From: Lepus europaeus
Taxonomy: Eukaryota; Chordata; Mammalia; Lagomorpha; Leporidae
DNA: 64,000 nt
Assembly: GCF_033115175.1 (NCBI RefSeq)
Contig: NC_084835.1
Coordinates: forward strand, 56,172,948-56,236,947
Direction of reading: 5' to 3'
The notes below the pieces were generated by a model. That model had not been told where the DNA came from, searched no databases, and was given only the letters and a program-made list of their open reading frames with translations. The position numbers and the translations under genes were made by a program. The stretch's first letter is position 1, and each line of letters starts with the position of its first letter. This document shows positions 11,891 to 23,285 of the stretch, in pieces.

Positions 11891-12194
11891 AGATCACTAA
11901 ATTTTAAGCAAATGTTATAATTAATTGAGGTTAGCCTTTTACTGCTCAGATTGTGATTTTAGGAGTTAATATTCTAATATTACACTAGACAATTAGTAAT
12001 GTTAAATTAATATAAAAGAAAATCAAATTATTTCTTTGCCTGCCTCCAAAATCAGAATTATAATTTTATTTTCAAAATCAGTGTCTTTTAGAATTAAGAT
12101 CTAGGATAGGAGTAAAAATTGTAATAGTCATTTTGCTCTGCAACATATAAAAATTCATGATCTTTCTGACTTTAATCAAATGTAAGTGAAAGGT

Positions 12195-12365
12195 GGGGAG
12201 TAGGTGTTGTGGTGCAACAGGTTAAGCCACTACTTGCCATGTCCACATCCTGTATCAGAGTGCCAGTTTAAGTCCCAGCTCCTCCACTTCCAGTCCGGTT
12301 CCCGGCTAATGGACCTGGGAAGCAGCAGATGACATTTCACGTCCTTGAGTCTCTACCAGTGTGAG
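12195..12365 (+). repeat. C-SINE (+), 5' half only
   Basis: GGGGAGTAGGTGTTGTGGTG head; similarity stops after CTCTACCAGTGTGA. Confidence 0.7.
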
Positions 12366-12984
12366 GTTTTTTTGCCCTTCTTGCTAGTGTATGGGGTTAT
12401 TTTAATGTGTAGTGAAGAAAAACATAGTGGCTCTGGTAATTGAAAAAGGTGGTGTTGCTGTTGGCTGAGGTCAGTTTCATTTTCTGAGGAGCCCTGCCAC
12501 AGTAGAGTGTTAAATCATCTCCAAAACCTTGAATAGTAAGTGACCATTTCACTTTGCTGTAGTGATCTATAGTCATGAAGTTAGAGAAAACTTGGACTTT
12601 GGCAATATTGACTCAAAAAAACACAGTGGTGGACTCTTCTCAAAGACCTTTACGTGCACAGTGGCTGTTCCACACAATGTTCATGTGCATCCAGAATTCT
12701 ATGTAGTAAGATGCTTTCCTAAAATGTTTGCAAAATTCCACTTTCAATTGACTTGCTTAACAGGATATTGTTTCTGAGGATTTCTAAGTCTGCTGCTCTA
12801 ATGGAAACTAAAAATGAGCTCCGATCATTGTTGTATCAGTCAAACAAGTTAGAGAAATTACTTGTTCAGTCTGTATGTATGATTATATTAGAATTGTTCG
12901 TGGTAAAGTGAAAGAATACTGCAGCTTTCTTCCCCTCTCACTCCCTACTCACCTCCCCAGCCTTTCCTCAGAGGAGTTGTTCTT
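12366..12984 (+). other. CEP76 intron, unassigned
   Basis: A 71-codon frame (12562-12777) has no family resemblance; probably chance. Confidence 0.5.
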
Positions 12985-13185
12985 GTCACAGGCTTTGGAG
13001 TGAGACAGCAGACAGCTCAGGGTCTGAATCCTGCCTCTGTGGCAGTAGTAGCTATAGCTTCAGTTTCTTCGTCTATGAAGTGAAAATAATAGAGATATTA
13101 TGAGGATTTAAAGGCATATTTTATGTATAGCACTTAAAAGCCTAGTGCTGGATGCAAGGTAAGAACTCAATAAAAATAATATCCA
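12985..13185 (+). repeat. MIR
   Basis: A core SINE of the MIR family with GGGTCTGAATCCTGCCTCTG, CAGTTTCTTCGTCTATGAAG and a TATGAGGATTTAAAG end. It lies just upstream of the CEP76 exon at 13283. Confidence 0.75.
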
Positions 13186-13282
13186 GAATTATTTTATCTT
13201 ACATTAATGTATTCTAAAAATGCATCGTAATTGGGGATAATTAATCTTTCATAACAGATAATATTTTACCCTGTTCCTCCAG

Positions 13283-13471
13283 GATGAAAATGGAATTAAT
13301 AGACCAGTCTGTTCCTATGTTAAACCACTTCGAGCTGGACGGCTTCTGGATACGCCAAGGCAAGCAGCAAGATTCGTTAATGTCCTTGGTTATGAACGAG
13401 CCCCTGTTATCGGAGGAGGGGGTAAACAGGAGCAGTGGTGCACTCTGCTGGCATTTCTCTGTAGAAACAAG
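13283..13471 (+). CDS. CEP76: CEP76 coding exon, residues ~312-374
   Basis: 189 bp, 63 codons, acceptor CTCCAG and donor GTATCA. It encodes DENGINRPVCSY through TPRQAARFVNVLGY and a GGGGKQEQW turn, ending AFLCRNK. It leads into the TGL domain core; both ends fall on codon boundaries. Confidence 0.97.
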
Positions 13472-13754
13472 GTATCATATACACATACAACAGCAAAATA
13501 GCCATTCAGCATAGTTATTCTGAATTTGTAGTATATTGGCAAAAGAATTACTATAGAAAAAATGTACATACTGTTGACTGGAAAAAGTCACAATCTTGTT
13601 TTCACCATCTTTTCTAAAATTTAAATATCTCTATATATTAATATATAAAGAAAAAACAGCATCTTTTTTTTTTTTTTAGTCTTATTTAACTTAATGTGAT
13701 TTCTGTGAGGTAAGGATATACAGTTACTATAGTGTTAGAAACAAAGTTATAGAA

Positions 13755-14130
13755 GCCGGCGCCGCGGCTCAACAGGCTAATCCTCCGCCTAGCGGCGCCG
13801 GTACACGGGGTTCTAGTCCCGGTCGGGGCACCGATTCTGTCCCGGTTGCCCCTCTTCCAGGCCAGCTCTCTGCTGTGGCCAGGGAGTGCAGTGGAGGATG
13901 GTCCAAGTGCTTGGGCCCTGCACCCCATGGGAGACCAGGAGAAGCACCTGGCTCCTGCCATCGGATCAGCGCGGTGCGCCGGCCGCAGCGCGCCAGCCGC
14001 AGCGGCCATTGGAGGGTGAACCAACGGCAAAAAGGAAGACCTTTCTCTCTGTCTCTCTCACTGTCCATTCTGCCTGTCAAAAAAAATTAAAAAATTAAAA
14101 ATTAAAAAAAAATTAATTAATTAAAAAAAA
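13755..14130 (+). repeat. Young C-SINE (+), full length with TSD
   Basis: AGAAACAAAGTTATAGA at 13737-13753 and 14134-14150; AATTAAAA-type tail. Confidence 0.95.
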
Positions 14131-14251
14131 AAAAGAAACAAAGTTATAGAGTAAATTAGAGACAGTACCAGGACTAGAACCATGATCTTATGGTACTGTT
14201 TGTATTAAAATTTTCTCAGGTAGCAATATTTTATTATAAAAGATAATGACA

Positions 14252-14850
14252 GGGTCCAGTGCTACGGGGCCAGCCAGTTAAGCTGCTGCCTGTGGTACCA
14301 GCATTCCTTATTGTCAGTTTGAGTCCCAGGTGTTCGGCTTCCTGATCCAGCTCCCTGTTAATGCATCTGGGAAAGCAGCAGAAGATGGCCCAAGTACTTG
14401 GGCCCCTGCTACCCATGTAGGAGACCCAGATAGAGTTCCAGGCTCCTAGCTTCAGCCTGGCCCAGCCTTGGCCATTGCAACCATTTCGGGAGTGGCAGCA
14501 GATAGAAGATCTATTGATCTATTTGTCTGTCTCCCCCTCCCTCCCTCTCTCTCACTCTACCTTTAAAAAAAATAGATTTATTTTATTGAAAGCAGAGTGA
14601 CAGAGAGAGGAGAGACAGAGAAAGAAAGATCTTCCCTCCACTGGATAACTTTCCAAATTTCTGCAACGGCCAGGGCTGGGCCAGGTTGAAGCCAGGAGCC
14701 AGGGGCCTCAGGTGGGTCTCCCATGTGGGTGCAGGGGCCCAAGAACTGGAGCTGTCTGTGCTGCTTTCCCAGGTACATTAGCATGGAGCTGAATCGCAAG
14801 TAAAGCAGCTGGGCCCTCTGCCTTTCAAATAAATAAATCTTTTTTATAAG
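14252..14850 (+). repeat. C-SINE (+) interrupted by a (-) C-SINE
   Basis: Body 14252-14570, tail resumes about 14813. CTCTACCTTT before and CTCTGCCTTT after the guest look like its TSD. Confidence 0.85.
14571..14812 (-). repeat. C-SINE (-), guest in the previous entry
   Basis: ATTTATTTTATTGAAAGCAG start; head end truncated at GCAGCTGGGCCC. Confidence 0.85.
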
Positions 14851-15377
14851 AAAGGAAAAGAAAATGATAGTCCAAAAGAAATGTGGAAAAATAAAACCTT
14901 GGACTACGTGATATTAAAGTGGAAGTTTGGTTTCGTTTGAAGTACGAGTATATATTTAAGAATTTGTATAATTTTACTGATGCTAAACATTGTGAATTCA
15001 TTTTTGCATTGAATATCTTTGAGTGTATTGTTAATATTCGAATGTTTTGAACAAAATTTTTAGTAAAAGTTACTGGATTTAGAAAATTGGCTGTTAAATT
15101 TTGTTTAAGTCCATTTTATGATAAAATGGTATTTTTATTATAGTTAATTAAAAACAATGTAGAGCCAATGCATAATTCTTTGGTATGGAAATCATCTTTT
15201 ATTCTAACACTCAGTCAATAGTTACTTTTGTTTTTGCAAATCACCGATACCCTTCCTCCACTTAAATATGAATCTTTACATAATTTTAGCGAAATTGTTC
15301 AATATCTTAATGCTTTCATAGAATATAAGATATTTCCTATTATTTTAGTCTTCTTAATTATAAAAAGTGTTATAACA

Positions 15378-15613
15378 GGACTGGCTCTGTGGTGAAGCAG
15401 GTAAAGCCATTGCCTGGGGTGCAAGCATTCCATTTGGCCACCAGTTCAAGTCCCAGCTGCTCCGCTTCCTATCCAGCTCCCCACCGATTGGCCTGGAAAA
15501 GCAGTGGAAGATGTCCCAGGTGTTTGGGCCCCTCCACCCATGAGGGAGACCTGGAGGAGCCTCCTGGCTTTGGCCTTGTCCAATCCTGGTTGTTGCGGCA
15601 ATTTAGGGAGTGA
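15378..15613 (+). repeat. C-SINE (+) arm of an inverted chimera
   Basis: Runs from GGACTGGCTCTGTGGTGAAG to ATTTAGGGAGTGAA and loses its CT-tract and tail at the junction with the next entry. Confidence 0.85.
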
Positions 15614-15811
15614 AGCCAGGAGCCAGGAGCTTCTTCTGGGTCTCCCACACAGGTGCAGGGGCCCAAGGACTTGGGCCATCTTCTACTACTTTCCCAGGCA
15701 ATAGCAGAGAGCTGCATCAGAAATGGAGCTGCCGAGACTTGAACTGGTACCCATATGGGATGCTGGCACTACAGGTGGCGGCTTTACCCACTACACCATG
15801 GCACTGGCTCC
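15614..15811 (-). repeat. C-SINE (-) arm of an inverted chimera
   Basis: Starts abruptly at GCCAGGAGCCAGGAGCTTC with no T-run and ends at GGCACTGGCTCC. It is joined to the (+) arm with no spacer. Confidence 0.85.
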
Positions 15812-16042
15812 TGTTTGAATTCTTTATGAATGTTTGAATCTGAATGCCTTCTCTGAAAGAATGCATGCTAAGACTGTCAGATTTGTGAACATTAACTTTG
15901 GAGAATAATTTAAGCTCTTCTAAAATAGTATATTATCTTTTTTCCCCATTGTTTCATCTTAAAAGTGAAAAATAATTTTTATTGTATCTCTACAATAAAG
16001 AATATGAGGGAATAAATAATTTTAGTTTATTTTGTCTTCTAG

Positions 16043-16209
16043 GGTGACTGTGAAGACCATGCTAACCTTCTGTGCAGCCTTCTTCTTGGATATGGGTTAG
16101 AAGCCTTTGTCTGTGTTGGGACTAAGGCAAAAGGAGTACCCCATGCCTGGGTTATGACCTGTGGAACTGATGGATCCATTACTTTTTGGGAGAGTTTAAC
16201 AGGACACAG
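16043..16209 (+). CDS. CEP76: CEP76 coding exon with TGL core, residues ~375-430
   Basis: 167 bp, acceptor TTCTAG and donor GTCAGT. It holds the TGL signature: GDCEDHA with Cys about 377, and VPHAWV with His about 408, followed by a GTDG with Asp about 417. These are the positions of the Cys-His-Asp triad in transglutaminase/peptidase folds. Whether CEP76 is catalytic is not settled by sequence. An inverted SINE pair (15378-15811) ends about 230 bases upstream. Confidence 0.97.
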
Positions 16210-16460
16210 GTCAGTCAATTAAGTTAGAAGGATATTAAAATAAAGATATCAGTGTTTTAAATGACAAATTTTTTTGTTCTTTTGGTACCCAAAGGTAGAG
16301 ATAAATATTATATATAACCTACCCTGATAATAGCCATTCTTGACATTTTATTATTCTTCCTCTTAATTATATCTCCTAGGTATATATTTCTTTGGAATCA
16401 TCCTGTATAGATGTTCTTTATAAACATTTGAATTTTAATGATAATTGTAGTTATTAGAGC

Positions 16461-16776
16461 CTTTTTAAAATATTTTTTAGTGACAGGGAGGGAGGGAAAA
16501 ACAGACAGATTGAGATCTCCCATCCAGTATTTCACTCCCTAGATGGCTGCAGTGGCTGGGGTTGGGCCAGGCCAAAGCCCACAGCCAGGGGCTCCATCTG
16601 GGTTTCTCATGTGGATGACAGGGGCCCAAGCATTTGGACCATCTTCCACTGTTTTCTGAAGCACATTATCAGGGAGCTGGATGGGAAGTGGAACAGTCCA
16701 GGCTTGAAATGGTGCTTATATGCGATGCCAGTGTCACAGGTGGCGGTTTAATATGCTGTGCCACAGGACTAGGTCC
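16461..16776 (-). repeat. C-SINE (-), full length
   Basis: GTGACAGGGAGGGAGGGAAA tract; end CACAGGACTAGGTCC. It lies 250 bases after a CEP76 exon. Confidence 0.85.
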
Positions 16777-16818
16777 AAGTGAAGTAATTTTTAACATAGT
16801 TATCAAAAAGGATCTAAT

Positions 16819-17130
16819 GAGGCTGAAATTGTGGCACAGCAGCTTATGTGCCTGCATCCCATATTAGAGCACCAATTCAAGTCCTGGCAACTCTACTTCC
16901 CATCCAGCTCCCTGCTGATGCACCTGGAAAAGCAACAGAAGGTGGCCCAATTGCCTAGGCTCCTGTCATCTGCGTGGAAGACTTGGATGGAGTTCTAGGC
17001 TTCTGACTTCACACTGGCCCAGTCCTAGCTGTTGTGGCCATGTTGAAGAGTTGGCTGGCAGATGGAAGTTCTCTCTTTCTCTGTAACTCTGTCAAATAAA
17101 TAAATGAATGAATAAATCTTTAATTTAAAA
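16819..17130 (+). repeat. C-SINE (+)
   Basis: AGGCTGAAATTGTGGCACAG head; AAATAAATAAATGAATGAAT tail. Confidence 0.85.
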
Positions 17131-17945
17131 AAGCTCAAAATAGAAATTTTTTTTAAAAATTACTTCATTTATGACAGCTAAGTACCTGAACTTAAAATTT
17201 GTACCCCTCTAATATTATTTACCAACATGATATTGTTAAAACATAAATTATATTTACTTTTACTTGTATATAATTTGCATGTTTTTTCTGATTATTATCA
17301 ACAAGCCAGAAAGTAAATTCAAGTTGTAAATCATGTTTTCTTTTAAAAACTTGATTTTGTCACCAGCTCCTTTATTGTAAATCCACCGGGCTTTTTTTTT
17401 TTTTTTTTTTTTTTTCCCCGGTACTTTAGTCTGTCATTAGATTTTCAAAGGTTTAAACATGTCTTCTTTCCTGGAACATTCTCTTTACATTCTCTTTCCT
17501 TGGCATCTCTCATATCACAATCTTTGAATTTTCATTATTCCTTTCTGTCTGTTCTTTCTCTTTTTTTTCATCTTGTCTTTAAATGTTGGGGCTTCTAGAG
17601 TCATAGTCCTGGGCCCTCTTTTCACTTGCATGGGTCATTTTTCTACTTGATTGATAGTCATTTCAGTTAGTTATAACTAATAATTACCTAAATTATTTTA
17701 ATTATGTAATCTGAGATAAACTCTTAAATCTTAACAATATATATATAAAATATATTTTGTTGAGGTTGTGACATACTATACAATTAATACAGAGTGATCA
17801 TATGTAAGAAGGAAAAACAAGTATTAAACTCTAGTGCTGGGAAGTAGTTATGGCTGTAAGTGTTAGAATAATTTATTTCCTTATGAAGATGCTACCTTCT
17901 TAATTTTTAAGTCCTCATTATAAAAAATTATGATTTAATTTTTAG
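17131..17945 (+). other. CEP76 intron, single-copy
   Basis: AT- and T-rich up to the acceptor at 17945; holds the poly-T at 17392. Nothing else recognised. Confidence 0.6.
17392..17415. repeat. T homopolymer (about 23 T)
   Basis: Lies in CEP76 intron sequence with no SINE body attached, followed by CCCCGG; probably the tail of a lost element. Confidence 0.8.
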
Positions 17946-18279
17946 GTACATCCACAAACCTATCAATCCTGATGAACCTCCACTTGCTGAGCAGCCCAAA
18001 CCATTGTATCCATATCGAACAATTGGTTGTGTTTTCAATCATCAGATGTTCCTGGGAAATTGTCAACCCTCTGACGCAGTAGAAACCTGTGTATTTGATT
18101 TGAATGATGAATCCAAGTGGAAACCCATGAGTGAAGAAGCTATTAAATCTGTGTGTGCTCCTGGAGCTACAACATCCCTTCCTCCCTTTCCACCTCTATG
18201 TGCATCCACAATTGATGCTTCAGTAACAAGTAATGAAATAGAAATGCAGCTGAGGCTCCTCGTGTCAGAACACAGGAAG
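17946..18279 (+). CDS. CEP76: CEP76 coding exon, residues ~430-541
   Basis: 334 bp, the largest coding exon here, acceptor TTTTAG and donor GTAACA. It encodes YIHKP, a proline-rich EPP/QPKPLYPYRT segment, and CVFDLNDESKWKPMSEEA, ending LLVSEHRK. A few substitutions relative to my memory of human occur near NPDEPP. The intron after it (18280-21283) holds at least six SINEs. Confidence 0.97.
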
Positions 18280-18784
18280 GTAACATACTGAAATGGTTGC
18301 AGCTTCATGCTTTTTCGTTTGCCTTTTTGTTTAACAGCTTTTTTTTGCATGTACGATAGATTCTAGCCCCAAACAAGGAAAATAGAGTCCCTCCATGAAT
18401 AGTTTTGAAAGTCATGAGAATTAAATTCTCAGACTCAAATATTTCTGAATCACTAGTACTTTTAATTTCCCCCATTAAAATTACTGGGTTATAGTATTCA
18501 TATTTATTCCTCTCCATTGATTTCTGCTGCAAATATACTTAACTGTATAGATGTAAACTTTTATGTGCATTTTGACTGTTTTGCATTTCCCTGATTTCTA
18601 ATGAAATAAAAAACCTTGTTTATTAGCTGTGTAGATTTCTTTTGTAAAGAACCTTAAAGAAGATGTAAAAAGTGCTAATCATAAAGTTGTCAAAAGAAAC
18701 CATCAAAAGACTAAAACCTAAGACTTTGGAGTGGGAAAAGGTATTTGCAACATAAAACCACCAAGCAGTAGAATCCTTATTTTT

Positions 18785-19400
18785 TTCTTTAAAGGCAGAG
18801 AATGTTAGGGGAGGGAGAGGGAAGATGGAGATATCTTATCCATTGATTACTCCATCACTCCCCAAATGACTAACAGCAGCTGGAGCTAGACCAGGCTGAA
18901 GCCAGGAACTTAGAACTCAGTCCAGTCTCCCACATATGTGGCAGGGACCTAAAGACTTGCACCATCATCTGCTGCCTTCTAAGGTGCACATTAGGAAGTA
19001 GCTAAATCAGAAATTGAACCCAAGACTCCAGTATGAACTATGGATGTCTTTTTTTTTTTTAAAGATTTACTTAATTATTTGAAAGGCAGAATAACAGAGA
19101 GAGGAAGAAACAGAGATTCCATCTGCTAGTCCTTTCCCAAATGACTGCAACAGCTGGGGCTGGACCAGGTTGAAACCAGGAGACCAGGAACCTGGTCTCC
19201 CAAATGGGTGGCAGGGGCCCAAGTATTAGAGCCATCGTCTACTGCCTTCCTAGGTGCTTTAGCAGGAAGCGGGATCAGAAGTGGAACAGCCAGGACTCAA
19301 ACTCTGTTGTGGGATACCAGAGTCCCCAAAAGCAGCTTACTTTGCTTTTCCACAATTCTGGCCCCATACAGACTTCTCAACCATTGTGCCAAACACTCAT
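18785..19400 (-). repeat. Old C-SINE (-), interrupted
   Basis: First part 18785-19048; the head end seems to resume at about 19366-19400 (CAACCATTGTGCCAAACACT) beyond the guest element. Confidence 0.65.
19049..19365 (-). repeat. C-SINE (-), nested
   Basis: T-run, AAAGATTTACTTAATTATTT; end CCACAATTCTGGCCCC. Confidence 0.85.
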
Positions 19401-19579
19401 TCTTGTATGATTTGTTTTTTTCTTACTTCACTTTGTTTTGTCTAGATGTCATTAGTAACCTTTGTATTTAAATGAAATTGTAGTTGGCTTTTAACATTCC
19501 ATGGAACGTATGCTGTAAGCTCCCTAAGGGACCTATAGTGTATCACCTTTTTGTATCTCATAGTATAAAACCCAGTGTC

Positions 19580-19903
19580 TTTTTTTTATTTTTTTAAAAG
19601 ACTTTTATTATTTATTTGAGAGTGAGTTACAGAGAGAGAGAAAAGTCTTCCATCTGCTGGTTCACTCCCCAAATGGCCACAACGGCCATAGCTGAGCCAA
19701 TCTGAAACCAGGAACTAGGAGGTTCTTTCAGGTCTCCCACGTGGGTACAGGGGCCCAAGCACTTGGGCCATCTTCCACTGCTTTCCCAGGCCCTAGCAGA
19801 GAGCTGGATCAAAAGAGGAACAGCTGGGACTCGAATTGGCATCCTTATGGGATGCTGGCACTGCAGGTGGAAGCTTAGCCCACTACGCCACAGCATCGGC
19901 TCC
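19580..19903 (-). repeat. C-SINE (-), full length
   Basis: Flanked by CCAGTGTCTT and CCAGTATCTT, an imperfect TSD. Confidence 0.9.
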
Positions 19904-20077
19904 GCCAGTATCTTACAGAGTAAATGCTCAGTAAATGTTTGAGTTTAATTATATGTGCAGTTAATTTGACTTTTCTCTCCTATAGTTGAGTTTATGGTAG
20001 GAGCAAAGCAGATTGAATTTTACTAACTCTTGAAAATTAAAAAAAGTGATCTAAAAATTCACTGTCTTTCATGTGGT

Positions 20078-20407
20078 TTTTTTTTTTTTTTTTAATTTAA
20101 GATTGATATGTTTATTTGAAAGACAGTGGCAGAGAGAGTGAGAGAGATTTTCCATATGCTGGTTTACACCCCAGCTGCCTACAACAGCTGGAGTTAGGAC
20201 AGGCTGGAGCCAGGAGCTCTGTTTAAGTCTCCCCTGTGGATGGCAGGAACCCAAGTACTTAAGCCTTCTTTGCAGCCTCCCAGGGTTCATTAGCATGAAG
20301 CTGAATCAGAAGTGCAGAGTTGCAAAGACTCAGAACCAGACACTCAGATATGGGATGCTGGCATACCAAGTAGCAGCTTAACCTACGGTGCCACAATGGC
20401 TGCCTCC
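20078..20407 (-). repeat. C-SINE (-), full length
   Basis: T-run of 17; end GTGCCACAATGGCTGCCTCC. Confidence 0.85.
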
Positions 20408-20558
20408 ATATGATACAGGAAATGAAACTTTCATGTCACATCATTATATTGAATGTTTTTTTGATTATGTTTCTAAGAAGTAAAATCTGAAAATTTATAG
20501 TTCCTTTTACTTTTATTTCTGTGCATCCCTATCATAATTAATAGTTTAAAAATTATGA

Positions 20559-20852
20559 GGGGCCAGTGCTGTGGCGTAGCGAGTAAAGCCACCACCTGCA
20601 ATGTCGGTTCTAGTCCCAGCTGCTCCTCTTCCAATCCAGCTCTCTGCTGTGGCCCAGGAAAGCAGAAGATGGCCCAATTCCTTGGGCCCCTGGCTTCGGA
20701 TCGGCTTAGCTCCAGCCATTTCGACCATCTGGGGAGTGAACCAGCAGATGGAAGACCTCTCTCTCTCTCTCTCTGCCTCTCCTTCTTTCTCTGTGTAACT
20801 CTGACTTTCAAGTAAATAAATCAATCTTAAAAAAAAAAAGAAAAAAGAAAAA
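20559..20852 (+). repeat. C-SINE (+), first of a tandem pair
   Basis: AAAATTATGA flanks the whole pair (about 20549 and 21164), so the second copy entered this copy's A-tail. Confidence 0.9.
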
Positions 20853-21163
20853 GGGGCTGGCACCATGGCAAAGTAGGTTAATCCTCCGCCTGCGATGCCG
20901 GCATCCCATATGGGCGCCAATTTGAGTCCTGGCTACTCTTCCAATCCAGCTCTCTGCTATAGCCTGGGAAAGCAATAGAAGGTGGCCCAAGTGCTTGTGG
21001 TCCTGCACCCATGTGGGAAACCTGGAAGAAGCTCCTGACTTTGCATTGGCAAAGCTCTAGCCATTGCTACGATTTAGGAAATGAACCAGTGGATGGAAGA
21101 TCTCCTTCTCTGTCTCTCCCTCTCTGTCTGTAACTCTGCATCTCAAGTAAATAAATATTTTTA
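20853..21163 (+). repeat. C-SINE (+), second of a tandem pair
   Basis: GGGGCTGGCACCATGGCAAA head directly abuts the A-tail of the first copy. Confidence 0.9.
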
Positions 21164-21283
21164 AAAATTATGACAACTTTTAAAAATCGTTTCTTGGCAT
21201 ATGCTAAAATATAATTCACATTTTGGTTTGTTTTTGAAAATATTAATATATTTCCCATTTTCTTTTTCTCTTGATTGCTATAG

Positions 21284-21501
21284 GATCTTGGCCTTACTAC
21301 TGTTTGGGAAGACCAGCTTTCCTATCTTTTATCACCAGCTTTGGCTTCTTATGAATTTGAGCGTACAACAAGTATATCTGCAGGCAATGAAGAATTTCAA
21401 GATGCCATAAGGAGGGCTGTACCTGATGGTCACACATTTAAAGGGTTCCCAATACATTTTGTGTACAGGAATGCGAGGCGTGCATTTGCCACGTGTCTTC
21501 G
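21284..21501 (+). CDS. CEP76: CEP76 coding exon, residues ~542-614
   Basis: 218 bp, acceptor GCTATAG and donor GTAAGA. It starts DLGLTTVWEDQLSYLL and ends ARRAFATCL plus two bases of an Arg codon. A (+) SINE tail ends about 115 bases upstream of the acceptor. Confidence 0.97.
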
Positions 21502-21815
21502 GTAAGATATTACTTATGGATTCATAAATGTTCTCGCTATAGGCATCCTAGATGTTTACTTAGGAATGACATCAGAATCACATGGGGGAGCTTTTAAAAT
21601 GACTTACCTTTCTTGTGCAGATTTGATCCATGAGTTCCGGAAAGTATCTACTTAGTCTGGGCCAATTTTCCTAGTGATTTTCTTACAATCTCAGTTGAGA
21701 ATGTCTACTTTTGTTTAGTGTAATTTTTTACATTTATAGACTTTGAGGAAATAGTTTATAATTTGAATAGATCCACTAAAATTATGGAGCCTTTAGTGGT
21801 AGAGACAAAACAAAA

Positions 21816-22121
21816 TTTTTTTTAAAGATTTATTTATTTACTTGAAAGTCAGAGTTACAGCGGAGAGGCACAGAGAGAGGTCTTCCATCCACTGGTTCAC
21901 TGGCTGCAATGGCTGGAGCTGCGCTGATCTGGAGCCAGGAGCTTCTTCCAGGTCTCCCATGCGGGTACAGGGGCCAAGGACTTGGGCCATCTTCCACTGC
22001 TTTCCCAGGCCATAGTGAGAGCTGGATCGGAAGTGGAGCAGCCAGGTCTTGAACCAGCGCCCATGTGGGTTGTTGGCACTGCAGGTGGCAGTTTCACCCT
22101 CTACACCACAGCGCCGGCCCC
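21816..22121 (-). repeat. C-SINE (-)
   Basis: Ends CACAGCGCCGGCCCC. Lies only 35 bases from a (+) copy, so the two form an inverted pair. Confidence 0.9.
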
Positions 22122-22155
22122 TAGAGAAAAGATTTTTAAAAATTAATTTAAGGGT

Positions 22156-22490
22156 TGGGGCCAACGCTGTGGCTTAGTGGGTAAAGCCGCTGCCTGCAGT
22201 GCCAGTATCCCATATGGGTGCCGTTCGAGACCTGGCTGCTCCACTTCTGATCCAGCTCTCTGCTATAGCTCTCTGCTATGGCCTGGGAAAGCAGTAGAAG
22301 ATGGCCCAAGTCCTTGGGCCCCTGCACCTGCATGAGAGATCCGGAAGAAGCTCCAGCTCCTGACTTCGGATCAGCACAGCTCCGGTTGTTGCAGCCAACT
22401 AGGGAGTGAACCAGCAGATGGAAGACCTCTCTCTCTGCCTCTCCTTCTCTGTGTAACTCTGACTTTCAAATAAATAAATAAATCTTTTAA
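22156..22490 (+). repeat. C-SINE (+), full length with TSD
   Basis: AAATTAATTTAAGGG before and AAATTAATTTAGGGG after. Contains an internal repeat of GCTCTCTGCTAT. Confidence 0.9.
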
Positions 22491-22502
22491 AAAATTAATT
22501 TA

Positions 22503-22790
22503 GGGGCAAGCATTATGGCACAGCTTGCAATGCCACATGGAAAGTCCAGTTCAAGTTCAGCTGCTCAGCTTCCCATCCAGCTCCCTGTTAATGCAGCTGG
22601 GAAAGTACTTGTGTCTGCCATCCACGTGGGAGACCCAAATGGAGCTCTGGGCTCCTGGCTTTGACTTGGTCCAGCCCCAGCCATTGCAGCCATTTAGGCA
22701 GTAAACTAGTGGATAAAAGATCTCCTTTCTGTTTGGTCTCATCCTCTCTTGTCATTCTGCCTTTCAAATAAATACATAATATTTTTTAAA
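22503..22790 (+). repeat. C-SINE (+), internal deletion
   Basis: GGGGCAAGCATTATGGCACA head then direct jump to GCTTGCAATGCC. Ends 86 bases before the last CEP76 exon. Confidence 0.85.
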
Positions 22791-22875
22791 ATTTTTGAAT
22801 GTTAGCTTATTTTGGAAAAAGAAAGTAATGCCCATAATCACTTCTTAATTGAATACATTTTTTTTTCTTCTGTAG

Positions 22876-23014
22876 ATCTCCTTTCTGTGAAGAAATAATC
22901 TGTTGTCGTGGTGACCAAGTGCGACTGGCCGTTCGCGTCCGAGTGTTTACTTACCCTGAATCTGCATGTGCTGTTTGGATCATGTTTGCTTGTAAATATC
23001 GCTCAGTATTATAG
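22876..23014 (+). CDS. CEP76: CEP76 last coding exon and stop, residues ~614-659
   Basis: 139 bp including the TAG stop at 23012-23014; acceptor TTCTGTAG. It encodes SPFCEEIICCRGDQVRLAVRV and ends IMFACKYRSVL, the expected C-terminus. A SINE tail ends about 85 bases upstream of the acceptor. Confidence 0.97.
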
Positions 23015-23285
23015 GACTAACATTTCTATAAGATTACACCTGTGTTTTATTGGAAGTTTACACATTGTATATTGCTAGCTATTTAGAGGTTCCTTATTTT
23101 AAAATCACAGTCTGGCTTGGATGTCATATTTCAATTTTGTATATACTTGACTGATAATATGTAGAAAATCATGATGAGTGTATTTAAAAGTTGCAGATGA
23201 AAAATTTGTGTAAATCGGGATGGATTTTAGTATAAATTAAGTGTATATTCTATTTTAATAAATGCTGCTTGTTTACAGGTATTCA
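23015..23285 (+). other. CEP76: CEP76 3' UTR with poly(A) signal
   Basis: About 270 bases of AT-rich sequence after the stop, with a canonical AATAAA at 23257-23262 followed by a TG-rich stretch. The cleavage site is inferred at about 23275-23285. A longer UTR using later AT-rich signals cannot be excluded. Confidence 0.75.

Larger units (their letters stand above)
1..23280 (+). other. CEP76: CEP76 gene, 3' part (eight last coding exons, introns, 3' UTR)
   Basis: CEP76 is a centrosomal/centriolar protein. From published work on the family it limits centriole re-duplication and associates with CP110. The eight exons join in one frame into about 486 residues that match my memory of human CEP76 almost residue for residue. 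They correspond to residues 174-659, so the N-terminal 173 residues lie upstream of the window. All introns seen are GT-AG. The fragment holds the end of a C2 domain, a transglutaminase-like (TGL) domain and the C-terminal region. Introns are SINE-rich; the largest in the window is about 7 kb (6296-13282). The numbering assumes the same total length as human. Confidence 0.97.
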
